Shown: piece after piece, positions 7,094-15,032 of the stretch | How positions within the stretch are numbered: position 1 is the first letter of the stretch | Layout of the letters: each line of letters starts with the position of its first letter | Translations under genes and position numbers: made by a program | Notes under the pieces: model-generated | What the model saw: the letters and a program-made list of their open reading frames with translations, nothing else | The model's database searches: none | What the model was told of the DNA's origin: nothing | Source: JBOGDS01 sp050743075 | Lineage (GTDB): Bacteria > Actinomycetota > Actinomycetes > Jiangellales > Jiangellaceae | Reading direction: 5' to 3' | DNA length: 23,651 bases | NCBI GenBank assembly: GCA_050743075.1 | Contig: JBOGDS010000061.1 | Coordinates: 1-23,651, forward strand

Positions 7094-9465
7094 CGGCCAC
7101 GGCGGAAGGACGCGTTGCCGAGGTCGGCCAGGCCCGCCGGCGCCGCGAGGACGCGCATTTGATCACCGGCCGCACCCAGTGGACCGACAACATCACGCTG
7201 CCCGGCATGCTCCACCTGGCGATCCTGCGCAGCCCGGTAACGCACGCGACGATCACCCGGGTCGACGTCTCCGCGGCGCGCGGCCGCGACGGCGTGGTGG
7301 CCGCCTTCACCGGCGCGGATCTGGCCGACGACTGGGGATCGCTTCCCACCGCCTGGACCGTGTCCGAGGACCTGAAGACGCCGCCGCACCTGCCGCTCGC
7401 CACCGACAAGGTGCGGTTCGTCGGCGACGGAGTGGCTGTCGTAGCGGCGACCAGCCGCGAGGCGGCGGCCGACGCGCTGGAGGCCGTCGAGTTCGAGTTC
7501 GACGCGCTGGCGCCGGTGCTCGGCATGGGAGCGGCGATGGCCGACGGTTCACCCCTCGTCCACGACGACGTGCCGGCCAACCGGTGCTTCACGTTCTCCG
7601 AGAGCCACGGCGACTACGGCGCTGCCAAGGAGCGGGCCGAGGTCGTCGTGAGCCGTCGCTACCTGAACCAGCGGCTGATCCCGAGCGCCATGGAGCCGCG
7701 CTCGGTCGTCGTCCAGCCGAGCCCCGCGACCGGCGAGTACACGATCTGGTCGTCGACCCAGGTGCCGCACTTCGTGCAGATCTTCATTGCACTGGTGACC
7801 GGCATCGCTCAACAGAACATCCGCGTCATCGCACCCGACGTCGGGGGCGGCTTCGGTTCCAAGCTCGACGTCTACGCCGAAGAGGCGATCGGGCTGGTCC
7901 TGGCGAAGAAGCTCGGGGTCCCGGTCAAGTGGACCGAGACCCGGGGCGAGAACTTCCAGGTCACCATCCACGGCCGCGACCTCATCCAGGACGTCGAGAT
8001 CGCGGCGATGCGCGACGGCACCGTGCTCGGCCTCAAGGTCGACCTCACCGCGGACATGGGCGCCTACCTTCAACTGCTCACGCCGTCGATCCCGCTGCTC
8101 GGCCGGTACATGTACCCGGGCATCTACAAGTTCGAGGCGCACGACTTCGCGTGTACCGGCGTCTTCACCAACAAGACGCCGACCGACGCCTACCGCGGCG
8201 CGGGCCGGCCGGAGGCCACCTATGTCATCGAGCGGATCATGGACGAGCTCGCGGCCGAGCTGTCCATGGACCCGCTCGAGCTGCGCCGCAAGAACTGGAT
8301 CGCGCACGACGAGTTCCCCTACACGACGGTGTGCGGGCTCGAGTACGACTCGGGCAACTACGAGGCCGCGACCGCACGCGCCATGGAGCTCCTGGGCTAC
8401 GACGAGCTCCGTGCCGAGCAGGAGCGGCGGCGGGCCGACGGCGACTCCGTCCAGGTCGGCCTCGGCGTCTCGACGTACACCGAGATGTGCGGACTGGCCC
8501 CGTCGCGATGGTTGGGCAAGGAGGGTTATGTCGCCGGCGGCTGGGAGGCCGCCACCGTGCGGATCTTGCCGCTCGGGAAGGTCGAGGTCGTCACGGGGAC
8601 GTCGCCGCACGGGCAGGCGCACGAGACGACGTTCGCCCAGATCGCCGCCGATGCCCTCGGTGTCGGGTTCGACGACGTCGTTGTCGTCCACGGCGACACC
8701 CGGACGGCGCCGATCGGGCTCGACACGTACGGGTCGCGGTCCCTCGCGGTCGGTGGCATGGCGATCGTGAAGGCGAGCGAAAAGGTCGTCGCGCAGGCGC
8801 GGGCTCTGGCGGCACATCAGTTGGAATGCGACCCGGCCGACCTGGAGTTCGCGAACGGGACGTTCAGCGTGCGCGGATCACCCGACGCGGCGAAGACGAT
8901 CCAGGAGCTGGCGTTCGCGTCGTTCACCGCCCACAGCCTGCCCGACGGCGCCGAGCCGGTGCTGAGCGCCGACGCGATCGTCGACCCGGAGACGTTCTCG
9001 TTCCCGCACGGCACCCACCTGGCCCACGTCGAGGTCGACACCGAGACCGGCATGGTCGAGCTCAAGCAGTACGTCGCCGTCGACGACGTCGGCAAGGTGG
9101 TCAACCCGATGGTCGTGGAGGGCCAGGTCCACGGCGGCGTCGCACAGGGCATCGCCCAGGCGCTGTTCGAGGGTGCGGTGTACGACGGCGACGGCAACCT
9201 GGTGACCGGCACGTTCGTCGACTACCTGGTGCCGAGTGCTGCCGACTTCCCGTCGTTCACCACCGACCGCACCGAGACGCCGTCGACGACGAACCCGCTG
9301 GGCGTGAAGGGCGTGGGCGAGGCCGGCACGATCGCGTCGACGCCGGCGGTGGTCAACGCCGTTGTCGACGCGCTGCGCCCGCTGGGTGTCGACGACGTCG
9401 ACATGCCCTGCACGCCCATGCACGTCTGGCAGGCGATCAACGCAGCGAAGGGAGAGCCGCGATGA
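7090..9465 (+). CDS. coxL: Molybdenum hydroxylase large subunit, form II CO dehydrogenase type (CoxL-like)
   Basis: This catalytic subunit of 791 residues has the usual length for the family. It binds the molybdopterin cytosine dinucleotide cofactor, with GGGFGSK at 252-258. The active-site loop reads AYRGAGR at 367-373. That is the form II signature; form I enzymes proven to oxidise CO have AYXCSFR with the copper-binding Cys. The general-base Glu is at about 744 (GVGEAGT). Form II proteins may oxidise CO weakly or act on other substrates, so assignment to CO is uncertain. The start is GTG at 7090, overlapping the small-subunit stop, with a GAGGAGG ribosome site. It ends in an ATGA overlap with the medium subunit. 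There is no sign of damage. Confidence 0.92.
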   Translation: MTATAEGRVAEVGQARRRREDAHLITGRTQWTDNITLPGMLHLAILRSPVTHATITRVDVSAARGRDGVVAAFTGADLADDWGSLPTAWTVSEDLKTPPHLPLATDKVRFVGDGVAVVAATSREAAADALEAVEFEFDALAPVLGMGAAMADGSPLVHDDVPANRCFTFSESHGDYGAAKERAEVVVSRRYLNQRLIPSAMEPRSVVVQPSPATGEYTIWSSTQVPHFVQIFIALVTGIAQQNIRVIAPDVGGGFGSKLDVYAEEAIGLVLAKKLGVPVKWTETRGENFQVTIHGRDLIQDVEIAAMRDGTVLGLKVDLTADMGAYLQLLTPSIPLLGRYMYPGIYKFEAHDFACTGVFTNKTPTDAYRGAGRPEATYVIERIMDELAAELSMDPLELRRKNWIAHDEFPYTTVCGLEYDSGNYEAATARAMELLGYDELRAEQERRRADGDSVQVGLGVSTYTEMCGLAPSRWLGKEGYVAGGWEAATVRILPLGKVEVVTGTSPHGQAHETTFAQIAADALGVGFDDVVVVHGDTRTAPIGLDTYGSRSLAVGGMAIVKASEKVVAQARALAAHQLECDPADLEFANGTFSVRGSPDAAKTIQELAFASFTAHSLPDGAEPVLSADAIVDPETFSFPHGTHLAHVEVDTETGMVELKQYVAVDDVGKVVNPMVVEGQVHGGVAQGIAQALFEGAVYDGDGNLVTGTFVDYLVPSAADFPSFTTDRTETPSTTNPLGVKGVGEAGTIASTPAVVNAVVDALRPLGVDDVDMPCTPMHVWQAINAAKGEPR

Positions 9466-10316
9466 TCCCCCCTGAGTTCTCGTACCTGCAGGTCGGCTCG
9501 GTCGACGAAGCGGTGTCGGCGCTGGGCGAACACGGAGAGGACGCGAAGGTACTCGCGGGCGGGCAGAGCCTGATCCCGCTGCTGCGCCTGCGCCTGGCCT
9601 ACCCGTCCGTACTCGTGGACGTCGGACGCGTCGAGGAGATTCGGGGCGTCCGGGACGACGGCGACCGGTTGGTCATCGGAGCGGCGACCACGCACGACGA
9701 GGTCATGCGCGACCCACTGGTGCGAACGCACTGTCCGGTCGTCGCCGACGTGACCGGAACCGTCGCCGATCCCGCCGTACGGCACCGGGGAACGTTCGGT
9801 GGCTCCATCGCCCACGCCGACCCGGCCGGCGACCTGCCCGCGCTGGTCTTGGCGCTGGACGCGTCGATGGAGATGGCGGGTCCGGGCGGGCGCCGGACGG
9901 TGGGGGCTGCCGACTTCTTCCGGGACTACCTGCAGACGGTGGTCGGACCTGACGAGGTCCTGGTGTCGGTGTCGTTGCCGAAGCTCGACGGATGGGGCCA
10001 CCGGTACGAGAAGTTCAACGTGGTCGCCCAGGCGTGGGCCCTGGTCGGGGTCGTGGCCGTGGTGCAGCGCGCCAACGGCGACGTCGGCGAGGCGAGGGTC
10101 GGGCTGGTCAACATGGGCGCCACACCGGTGCGGGCGCGCGCCGTCGAGCAGGCGCTGACCGGCGGGCCGGCATCAGCGGAGGCCGTTGCTGCCGCGGCGA
10201 CCGCGGCCGGCGACGGGACCACCCCCTCCAGTGATGTGCACGCGTCGGCCGACTACCGTCAGCACCTGGCCCAGGTGTTGACGCGGCGTGCCCTGACAGC
10301 GGCGGCGGAGGTCTGA
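9462..10316 (+). CDS. coxM: Molybdenum hydroxylase medium subunit, FAD-binding (CoxM-like)
   Basis: This is the FAD subunit of the same hydroxylase, 284 residues. FAD-binding motifs of the family are visible: AGGQSLIPLLRLRL near residues 31-44, and a TFGGSIAHADPAGDLPA segment near 112-127 (the TIGG-like loop). The C-terminal CO dehydrogenase flavoprotein domain follows (EKFNVVAQAWALVGVVAVV...). ATG at 9462 overlaps the large-subunit stop as ATGA, with an AGGGAGA ribosome site. The order small-large-medium is the one seen for form II clusters, whereas form I clusters run medium-small-large. This agrees with the active-site motif of the large subunit. Confidence 0.93.
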   Translation: MIPPEFSYLQVGSVDEAVSALGEHGEDAKVLAGGQSLIPLLRLRLAYPSVLVDVGRVEEIRGVRDDGDRLVIGAATTHDEVMRDPLVRTHCPVVADVTGTVADPAVRHRGTFGGSIAHADPAGDLPALVLALDASMEMAGPGGRRTVGAADFFRDYLQTVVGPDEVLVSVSLPKLDGWGHRYEKFNVVAQAWALVGVVAVVQRANGDVGEARVGLVNMGATPVRARAVEQALTGGPASAEAVAAAATAAGDGTTPSSDVHASADYRQHLAQVLTRRALTAAAEV

Positions 10317-10321
10317 CGCGA

Positions 10322-11011
10322 GTGCAGCTCGAGCACGAGTTCACCGTCCCGGTACCGGTCGACCGCGCCTGGGAGGTGCTGCTCGACGTCGAACGGGTGG
10401 CGCCGTGCATGCCGGGTGCGGTGGTCGACACCGTGGACGGCGACTCGTTCACCGGCCAGGTCAAGGTGAAGGTCGGACCCATCACCGTGTCGTATGCGGG
10501 CAAGGCGTCCTTCCTGGAGAAGGACGCCGCCGCGCATCGGGTCGTGGTCGAGGCCAAGGGCCGCGAGGCCCGCGGCTCCGGTACGGCCGCGGCCACGGTG
10601 ACCGCGTCGATGGCGGACGAGGGCGGCTCGACCAAGGTCAACGTGGTCACCGACCTGGCGATCACCGGCAAGCCGGCCCAGTTCGGCCGCGGTGTCATGA
10701 ACGACGTCGGCAACAAGCTGCTGGGCCAGTTCGCCGACTGCCTGGCGACGACTCTCGCATCGAGCGGGTCGGACGAGGGATCGCGGGAGGACGAGCAGCC
10801 TCGAGTCGCCGGAGATGCTCCCGGGTCAGCGTCTGCTGCGCCCACGTCCGGTGGGTCCCGGTCGGGCGAGGGTGCGGCCCGGCCGACCCCGGAGGCGATC
10901 GACCTGCTCGACGTCGCCGGTGGCTCGGCGGCCAAGCGACTCGCGCCCGTCATCGCGGTCCTCGCGCTCGTGGTCGCCGTCTGGGCGTTGGCTCGCCGCC
11001 GCCGCCGCTGA
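10322..11011 (+). CDS. coxG: CoxG-like SRPBCC-domain protein with C-terminal membrane anchor
   Basis: Residues 1-145 match the CoxG family of START/SRPBCC fold proteins. They include an N-terminal EHEFTVPVPVDRAWEVLLDV, then CMPGA, then a KVGPITVSYAGKASF strand pair. A Ser/Gly/Pro-rich linker leads to a hydrophobic helix at about 207-223 and an RRRRR tail, so it should be tail-anchored on the cytoplasmic face of the membrane. CoxG in Oligotropha and mycobacteria is linked to attaching the hydroxylase to the membrane and to quinone reduction. GTG at 10322 is five bases after the medium-subunit stop, so the gene belongs to the operon. The family assignment is strong; the precise role is inferred from relatives. 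Confidence 0.88.
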   Translation: MQLEHEFTVPVPVDRAWEVLLDVERVAPCMPGAVVDTVDGDSFTGQVKVKVGPITVSYAGKASFLEKDAAAHRVVVEAKGREARGSGTAAATVTASMADEGGSTKVNVVTDLAITGKPAQFGRGVMNDVGNKLLGQFADCLATTLASSGSDEGSREDEQPRVAGDAPGSASAAPTSGGSRSGEGAARPTPEAIDLLDVAGGSAAKRLAPVIAVLALVVAVWALARRRRR

Positions 11012-11070
11012 GCCGCGTCCGCTGGCCGGGACGCTCGGCATGGACACTGGCGCGTCCTGGCAGCCGCTCG

Positions 11071-11076
11071 TACCCT
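11071..11076 (+). promoter_or_regulatory. Possible -10 box for the CAP-domain lipoprotein gene
   Basis: TACCCT lies 55 bases upstream of the GTG start and fits the TANNNT actinobacterial -10 pattern. The -35 region 17 bases upstream is unconvincing. It marks a likely separate transcript after the hydroxylase operon. Confidence 0.35.
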
Positions 11077-11131
11077 AGGCGGCTGGCACGGGGGAACGGA
11101 TCAAGTCAGACATCGCCCGAGAAGAGGGATC

Positions 11132-11824
11132 GTGCGCTCCCGTCACGCCGCGTCCGTGGTCGTGATCGCTGCAACACTGACCGCCGGCCTTGCCGGCTGT
11201 GATCCGGGGTCCGACGAGCTCAGCGTCGTCGTCGACGGCACAGCGGCTCCGTGGCCGTGGGAGACGTCGCCGCCCTCGCCGACGCCGAGTCCGACCCCGA
11301 CGCCGACTGCGACGCCCACGCCGACGCCCACGCCGACGCCCACGCCGACACCTACCCCGACGCCGACCCCCACCCCGACGCCGACCCCCACCCCGGAGCC
11401 GGAGCCCCCGGACCCGCCACGCCCGCCGGCCGGGGACCCGCTGCCGGAGTTCGAGGACGAGGTCGTCCATCTGACCAATCTCGAACGCGTGCAACGGGGC
11501 TGCTGGAGACCGCTGGACGTCGACGACCGGCTGGCGGCCGCAGCGCGCGGGCACAGCGCCGACATGGCCGCCCGGGACTTCTTCGACCACGTCAACCCTG
11601 ACGGCGAGGACCCGGGCGACCGCGCCGAAGCGCAGGGCTACGACAGCTGGTCCGGTGAGAACATCGCCGTCGGCCAGCCTTCGCCGGAGGACGTCGTGGA
11701 CGCGTGGATGGACAGCGAGGGCCACCGGGACAACATCCTCAACTGCGGCTCCGAGGCGATCGGCGTCGGTGCCGTCGACTCCGACCGCGGCATCTACTGG
11801 ACGCAGATGTTCGGCTTCGACTAG
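11132..11824 (+). CDS. CAP-domain (SCP/PR1-like) lipoprotein with Thr-Pro linker
   Basis: This is a predicted secreted lipoprotein of 230 residues. The signal peptide ends in LAGC with the lipidated Cys at 23. A Thr-Pro/Ser-Pro repeat spans about residues 47-88 and probably crosses the cell wall. The CAP domain runs from about 105 to the end, with His141 (HSADMAARDFFDH), Glu176 (GENIA) and His198 (EGHRDNIL), the usual cavity residues. Bacterial single-domain CAP proteins are cell-surface proteins whose biochemical activity is mostly unknown. The start is GTG at 11132, seven bases after a GAAGAGGGA ribosome site. It has its own spacing from the hydroxylase operon and no obvious partner. Confidence 0.9.
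   Translation: MRSRHAASVVVIAATLTAGLAGCDPGSDELSVVVDGTAAPWPWETSPPSPTPSPTPTPTATPTPTPTPTPTPTPTPTPTPTPTPTPTPEPEPPDPPRPPAGDPLPEFEDEVVHLTNLERVQRGCWRPLDVDDRLAAAARGHSADMAARDFFDHVNPDGEDPGDRAEAQGYDSWSGENIAVGQPSPEDVVDAWMDSEGHRDNILNCGSEAIGVGAVDSDRGIYWTQMFGFD
11277..11398 (+). repeat. Low-complexity 6-bp tandem repeat encoding Thr-Pro
   Basis: About twenty near-copies of a CC(G/C)AC(G/C)-type hexamer encode alternating Pro and Thr (Ser at the start). All repeat units keep the frame. Such tracts change length easily by slippage in steps of two residues, which would change spacer length without inactivating the protein. Confidence 0.85.
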
Positions 11825-11868
11825 GGCTTCTGGTTCCACGCCGGACGCGGGCCCGGACGGCCGCGACG

Positions 11869-11966
11869 CGTCAGTTCCTCACCGCCTTGCCGAGGGCGGG
11901 CGCGGCGCTGGCTGACGAGCTCCGCCACGAGCTGACGGAAACGACCGACGATCTGTTCGACCCGTG
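11869..11966 (+). pseudogene. Remnant C-terminus of a Phd/YefM-type antitoxin
   Basis: The frame reading RQFLTALPRAGAALADELRH, followed by ELTETTDDLFDPW, resembles the C-terminal toxin-binding half of antitoxins that pair with VapC toxins (ALADELR...DDL.DPW). No start codon or Phd-like DNA-binding half is found upstream; the CAP gene stop lies only 45 bases before it. The reading continues past the expected end into the toxin gene without a stop. I take it as the left-over of an antitoxin whose N-terminal half was deleted. Family assignment is by remembered pattern and is moderate. Confidence 0.5.
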
Positions 11967-12361
11967 GCGGGCAGGACGGTCGGGTTGCTGGACACGTCGG
12001 TCTTCATCGGCCGGGAGTCCGGACGCCGGGTGGACGTTGACGGGCTTCCCCACGAGTCGGCGGTGAGCGCCGTCACCATCGGCGGCTTCGCTGGGGTGTC
12101 TTGATGGCTGCCGATGACCAGAGCCGATCCCGACGGCTGGACACGCTGAGCGCCGCGGAACGCCTCGACCCGGTGCCGGTGGACGAGCGGGTGGCCGCGG
12201 CATGGGCGCTGCTCCGTCAGCACCTAAGGTCGGCCGGCGCGAGGATGAAGGTCAATGACTCCTGGATCGCGGCGACCGCGATGGCACACGGCTGGCCGGT
12301 CGTCACTCAGGACCGGGGCTTTCCGGCAGGCATCCCCGAACTCGTCGTGATCAACGTTTGA
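11964..12361 (+). pseudogene. VapC-type PIN-domain toxin, inactivated by a frameshift
   Basis: The first frame reads VAGRTVGLLDTSVFIGRESG (the first catalytic Asp is in LLDTSVFI) and runs to TIGGFAGVS, then stop. The second frame picks up at once with WGVLMAADDQSRSRRLDTLS and continues to VPVDERVAAAWALL, VNDSWIAATAMAHGWPVVTQ and DRGF. That is the rest of a PIN domain, with the later acidic residues in VNDSWIAA and TQDRGF. Adding one base near 12084 restores a continuous family-like reading (TIGELRWGVLMAAD). The toxin is therefore broken by a one-base deletion, unless this is a sequencing error. It follows the truncated antitoxin, so the whole module appears dead. The start could also be TTG at 11985. 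Confidence 0.8.
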
Positions 12362-12383
12362 GTCGCTGCCCTCGGGACGGGCG

Positions 12384-13013
12384 TTAGACGTCCGCGTGGC
12401 TGCCGGGCTCGATCACGGTCACCGTCGTGCCGTCGAGAGCCAGCCGTTCGAAGTGGCCGTAGTACATCGCCGGCCTCGCGAGCACGGCCTCATGAATGGG
12501 AACGGCCACGCGCGGGGCGACCGCCCGGAGGTAATCGGCGGCCTCGCCGAGCTTGAGCCACGGGGCCGCCGTCGGCAACCCGAGGACGTCGACTGGCACG
12601 TCAGGAACGGTGAACGCGTCGCCCGGGTGGAAGAAGCGGCCGCCGACGAGGTAGCCGACGTTGGCGACCAGCGGGATGTCGGCATGGATCTGTGCGTGGT
12701 CGACGCCGTAGACCACCACCTCGGTACCGATGTCGAACCGGGTCCCGGCGCGGGCCGTGGTGCCGGCGATCCCCGCGTCGGTGAGCAGTCCCGCCGAGCC
12801 CTCATCGGCGTAGACGGCGGCCTGCGGGTTGCGCTCGAGCAGCGGGCCGAGCCGGTCGGCGTCGAGATGGTCGGCGTGCTGATGGGTGACCATGGCGGCG
12901 GTCAGCCCGGTCAGGGCCTCGAAGCCGTGGGAGTAGGTGCCCGGATCGATGAGGATGCGCGCGTCGCCGTCCTCGACGAGGACGCACGCGTGCTCATACT
13001 TCGTCAGCCGCAT
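12384..13013 (-). CDS. Metallo-beta-lactamase-fold hydrolase (UlaG/RNase Z-like)
   Basis: This 209-residue protein starts MRLTKYEHACVLVEDGDARI. It has the metal motif HQHADH (His44, His46, Asp48, His49) and further conserved GRFFHPGDAF and PIHEAV segments, which supply more metal ligands. It fits the small UlaG/YycJ-like metal-dependent hydrolase group in actinobacteria, whose substrates are usually unknown. The frame is open far upstream on the minus strand across the divergent gamma-glutamyltransferase gene, but that part is shadow. ATG at 13013 is right because homologues begin MRLTKY/F and a TACGGT -10 box lies exactly seven bases upstream, predicting a leaderless transcript. No signal peptide is present. 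Confidence 0.88.
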   Translation of the reverse strand: MRLTKYEHACVLVEDGDARILIDPGTYSHGFEALTGLTAAMVTHQHADHLDADRLGPLLERNPQAAVYADEGSAGLLTDAGIAGTTARAGTRFDIGTEVVVYGVDHAQIHADIPLVANVGYLVGGRFFHPGDAFTVPDVPVDVLGLPTAAPWLKLGEAADYLRAVAPRVAVPIHEAVLARPAMYYGHFERLALDGTTVTVIEPGSHADV

Positions 13014-13020
13014 GGGCGCC

Positions 13021-13026
13021 ACCGTA
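13021..13026 (-). promoter_or_regulatory. Leaderless -10 box for the metallo-beta-lactamase-fold gene
   Basis: On the minus strand TACGGT is followed by seven bases and then ATG (13013). This is the TANNNT-N7-RTG layout of leaderless actinobacterial genes, and there is no ribosome site. No good -35 is seen. Confidence 0.5.
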
Positions 13027-13048
13027 CGGGCGAGGCCGGACCGCCGCA

Positions 13049-13054
13049 TAGCCT
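13049..13054 (+). promoter_or_regulatory. Leaderless -10 box for the gamma-glutamyltransferase gene
   Basis: TAGCCT is followed by seven bases and the ATG at 13062, again the leaderless layout, with no Shine-Dalgarno sequence. The two divergent -10 boxes are only 22 bases apart, so RNA polymerase could probably not occupy both promoters at once. Confidence 0.5.
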
Positions 13055-13061
13055 GCCCGCC

Positions 13062-14837
13062 ATGACCTTCACCACCCGGCCGACACTGCTCGGCACATTC
13101 GGCATGGTCTCGTCGACGCACTGGCTGGCATCGCAGTCGGCGATGGCCGTGCTGGAGAAGGGTGGCAACGCGTTCGATGCCGCCGTGGCGGCGGGTTTCG
13201 TCCTGCACGTGGTCGAACCGCACCTGAACGGGCCAGGAGGCGAGGTGCCGGCGATCTTCGCCACGGCGGACGATCCACGGCCCGTGGTGCTGGCCGGTCA
13301 GGGACCGGCTCCGGCGGCTGCGACGATCGAGCGCTTCACGTCGTCGGGCCTCGACCTGGTGCCCGGCGCCGGGCTGCTTGCGGCCACGGTCCCGGCCGCG
13401 GCCGATGCCTGGCTGCTGTTGCTGCGCGACCACGGCACCCTGCCGCTGCGGGACGTTCTCTCGTATGGGATCGGCTACGCGCGCGACGGGCACCCGCTGG
13501 TGGCGCGGGTGGCGGCGACGATCGGTGGCGTCAGCGACCTGTTCACATCGCAGTGGCCGTCCTCCGCCGAGCTGTGGCTGCGTGGCGGGCGCCCACCTGC
13601 GCCGGGCCGGCTGTTCGCAAACCCGCCATACGCCGAGACGCTGACGCGGCTGGTCGTCGAAGCGGAGGCCGCGGGTGACAGCCGCGAGGCCCAGATCGAC
13701 GCCGCCCGCCGCACCTGGCGCGAGGGCTTCGTCGCCGAGGCCATCGTGTCCTTCGTCGGCACACCGCACCCGGACTCGAGCGGGCGCGACCATGCCGGGC
13801 TGCTCACCGCGACGGATCTCGCCGGGTTCGCGGCGGGGTACGAGGAGCCGGTCGTGGCCGACTTCCGTGGGGTGACGATCGCGAAGACGCCCGCGTGGGG
13901 GCAAGGTCCCGTCCTGCTGCAGACCTTGTGCCTGTTGGACGGGTACGACGACGCCACGCTGGACCCGTCGACACCTGACGGCATCCACCTGGTGACCGAG
14001 GCGATGAAGCTCGCGTTCGCCGACCGGGAGGCCTGGTACGGCGATGTCGCCGGTGTGCCGCTGGTCCACCTGTTGTCGCCGGCGTACGCGCAGCAGCGGC
14101 GAGCCCTGATCGGGGAGAAGGCGTCGCGCGAGCTCCGGCCCGGCTCGCCCGGCGGACACGAACCGCGGGTGGCGTCGCCAGCCGCTCGGGGTCGCGTCGA
14201 GGACGGAACCTCGCTCGGCGAGCCGACGGTGTCCCGGCTCGGTGAGCAACGCGGAGACACGTGCCACGTCGACGTCGTCGACCGGTGGGGCAACATCATC
14301 TCCGCGACGCCCAGCGGGGGGTGGCTGCAGAGCTCGCCCGCGATCCCCGGCCTGGGTTTCGGCCTCGGCACGAGGCTGCAGATGTTCTGGCTGGAGCCGG
14401 GCCTGCCGTCGTCGCTGGTGCCGGGACGGCGGCCGCGCACGACGCTGACGCCCACGCTGGTGCTCCGCGACGGCGTGCCGGTCCTGGCCTGCGGCTCGCC
14501 TGGCGGCGACCAGCAGGACCAGTGGCAGCTCCTGTTCCTCCTGCGCCACCTCGCGCTCGGTGTGGACCTGCAGGAGGCCATCGACGCTCCGGCCTGGCAC
14601 ACGACGTCGTTCCCGAGCTCGTTCTACCCGCGCGAGATGGAGCCGGCCGGACTGGTCGTCGAGGATCGCGTCGGTGCCGGTGTCGTCGATGAACTGCGGG
14701 GCCGCGGACACGACGTGACGGTCTCGGGCCCGTGGTCGCTGGGGCGGTTGTGCGCCGTCGGTCGCGACCCGGAGTCGGGCGTGCTCAGCGCGGCAGCCAA
14801 CCCGCGCGGCATGCAGGGCTACGCCAGCGGCCGCTGA
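13062..14837 (+). CDS. Gamma-glutamyltransferase family Ntn-hydrolase
   Basis: This 591-residue protein has the full length and fold markers of the gamma-glutamyltranspeptidase family. GGNAFDAAVAAGFVLHVVEP lies near residues 34-53, a GPGG oxyanion-type loop follows, and the autocleavage/nucleophile site is GDTCHVDVVDRWGNIISATP with Thr400. Precursors of this family self-cleave before the Thr into large and small subunits. It has no signal peptide, unlike periplasmic GGTs, so it is probably cytosolic. Such homologues may act on other gamma-glutamyl amides or acyl compounds rather than glutathione. The start is ATG at 13062, preceded by a leaderless -10. The final codons are repeated at 16791-16838 from a second, lost gene copy. 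Confidence 0.92.
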   Translation: MTFTTRPTLLGTFGMVSSTHWLASQSAMAVLEKGGNAFDAAVAAGFVLHVVEPHLNGPGGEVPAIFATADDPRPVVLAGQGPAPAAATIERFTSSGLDLVPGAGLLAATVPAAADAWLLLLRDHGTLPLRDVLSYGIGYARDGHPLVARVAATIGGVSDLFTSQWPSSAELWLRGGRPPAPGRLFANPPYAETLTRLVVEAEAAGDSREAQIDAARRTWREGFVAEAIVSFVGTPHPDSSGRDHAGLLTATDLAGFAAGYEEPVVADFRGVTIAKTPAWGQGPVLLQTLCLLDGYDDATLDPSTPDGIHLVTEAMKLAFADREAWYGDVAGVPLVHLLSPAYAQQRRALIGEKASRELRPGSPGGHEPRVASPAARGRVEDGTSLGEPTVSRLGEQRGDTCHVDVVDRWGNIISATPSGGWLQSSPAIPGLGFGLGTRLQMFWLEPGLPSSLVPGRRPRTTLTPTLVLRDGVPVLACGSPGGDQQDQWQLLFLLRHLALGVDLQEAIDAPAWHTTSFPSSFYPREMEPAGLVVEDRVGAGVVDELRGRGHDVTVSGPWSLGRLCAVGRDPESGVLSAAANPRGMQGYASGR

Positions 14838-14847
14838 CGGTTAACCG

Positions 14848-14882
14848 GCCGGCGCTCGCCTTGGCGGGACGGGCGAGCCGGG
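14848..14882 (+). terminator. Hairpin after the gamma-glutamyltransferase gene
   Basis: Starting ten bases after the stop, GCTCGCC and GGCGAGC pair around a G-rich loop, with extra GC pairing outside. There is no T-run. From here to 15032 I see no gene; a short minus-strand reading MNSRLRPLLPMILMAAVV at about 14900 is hydrophobic, but nothing supports it. Confidence 0.5.
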
Positions 14883-15032
14883 TGGCTGCCAGCGCGAACC
14901 ACCGCGGCCATGAGGATCATCGGCAAGAGCGGACGTAGGCGCGAGTTCATGTCACTCGTCTTGGGCTGTCCGGTGCGTTGCACCTCGCGGGGCATGACCG
15001 GCGCCGTTGGCTGCGCCGGGTGAGATCTACTG

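Noticed and set aside
7549..8817. A 422-residue minus-strand open frame inside the large hydroxylase subunit
   Set aside because: It lies wholly antisense to a gene with complete family motifs and shows only Arg/Val/Asp low-complexity sequence. Long antisense frames are expected at this GC content.
7074..9461. A plus-strand frame that runs through the large subunit and becomes the medium subunit
   Set aside because: Only the part from ATG 9462 reads as the FAD subunit. The upstream part is the large-subunit gene read in the wrong frame.
11277..11398. Repeat tract as a possible CRISPR array
   Set aside because: The units are 6 bases long and in-frame codon repeats of a Thr-Pro linker. No spacers exist, and I saw no CRISPR array elsewhere in the window.
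13014..14711. A long minus-strand open frame continuing upstream of the metallo-beta-lactamase-fold gene
   Set aside because: It is antisense to the gamma-glutamyltransferase gene and rich in Arg/Gly/Pro without domain features. Only the part from 13013 downwards resembles a family.
14883..15010. Short hydrophobic minus-strand reading (MNSRLRPLLPMILMAAVV...)
   Set aside because: There is no ribosome site or family resemblance, and its end overlaps the hairpin after the gamma-glutamyltransferase gene.
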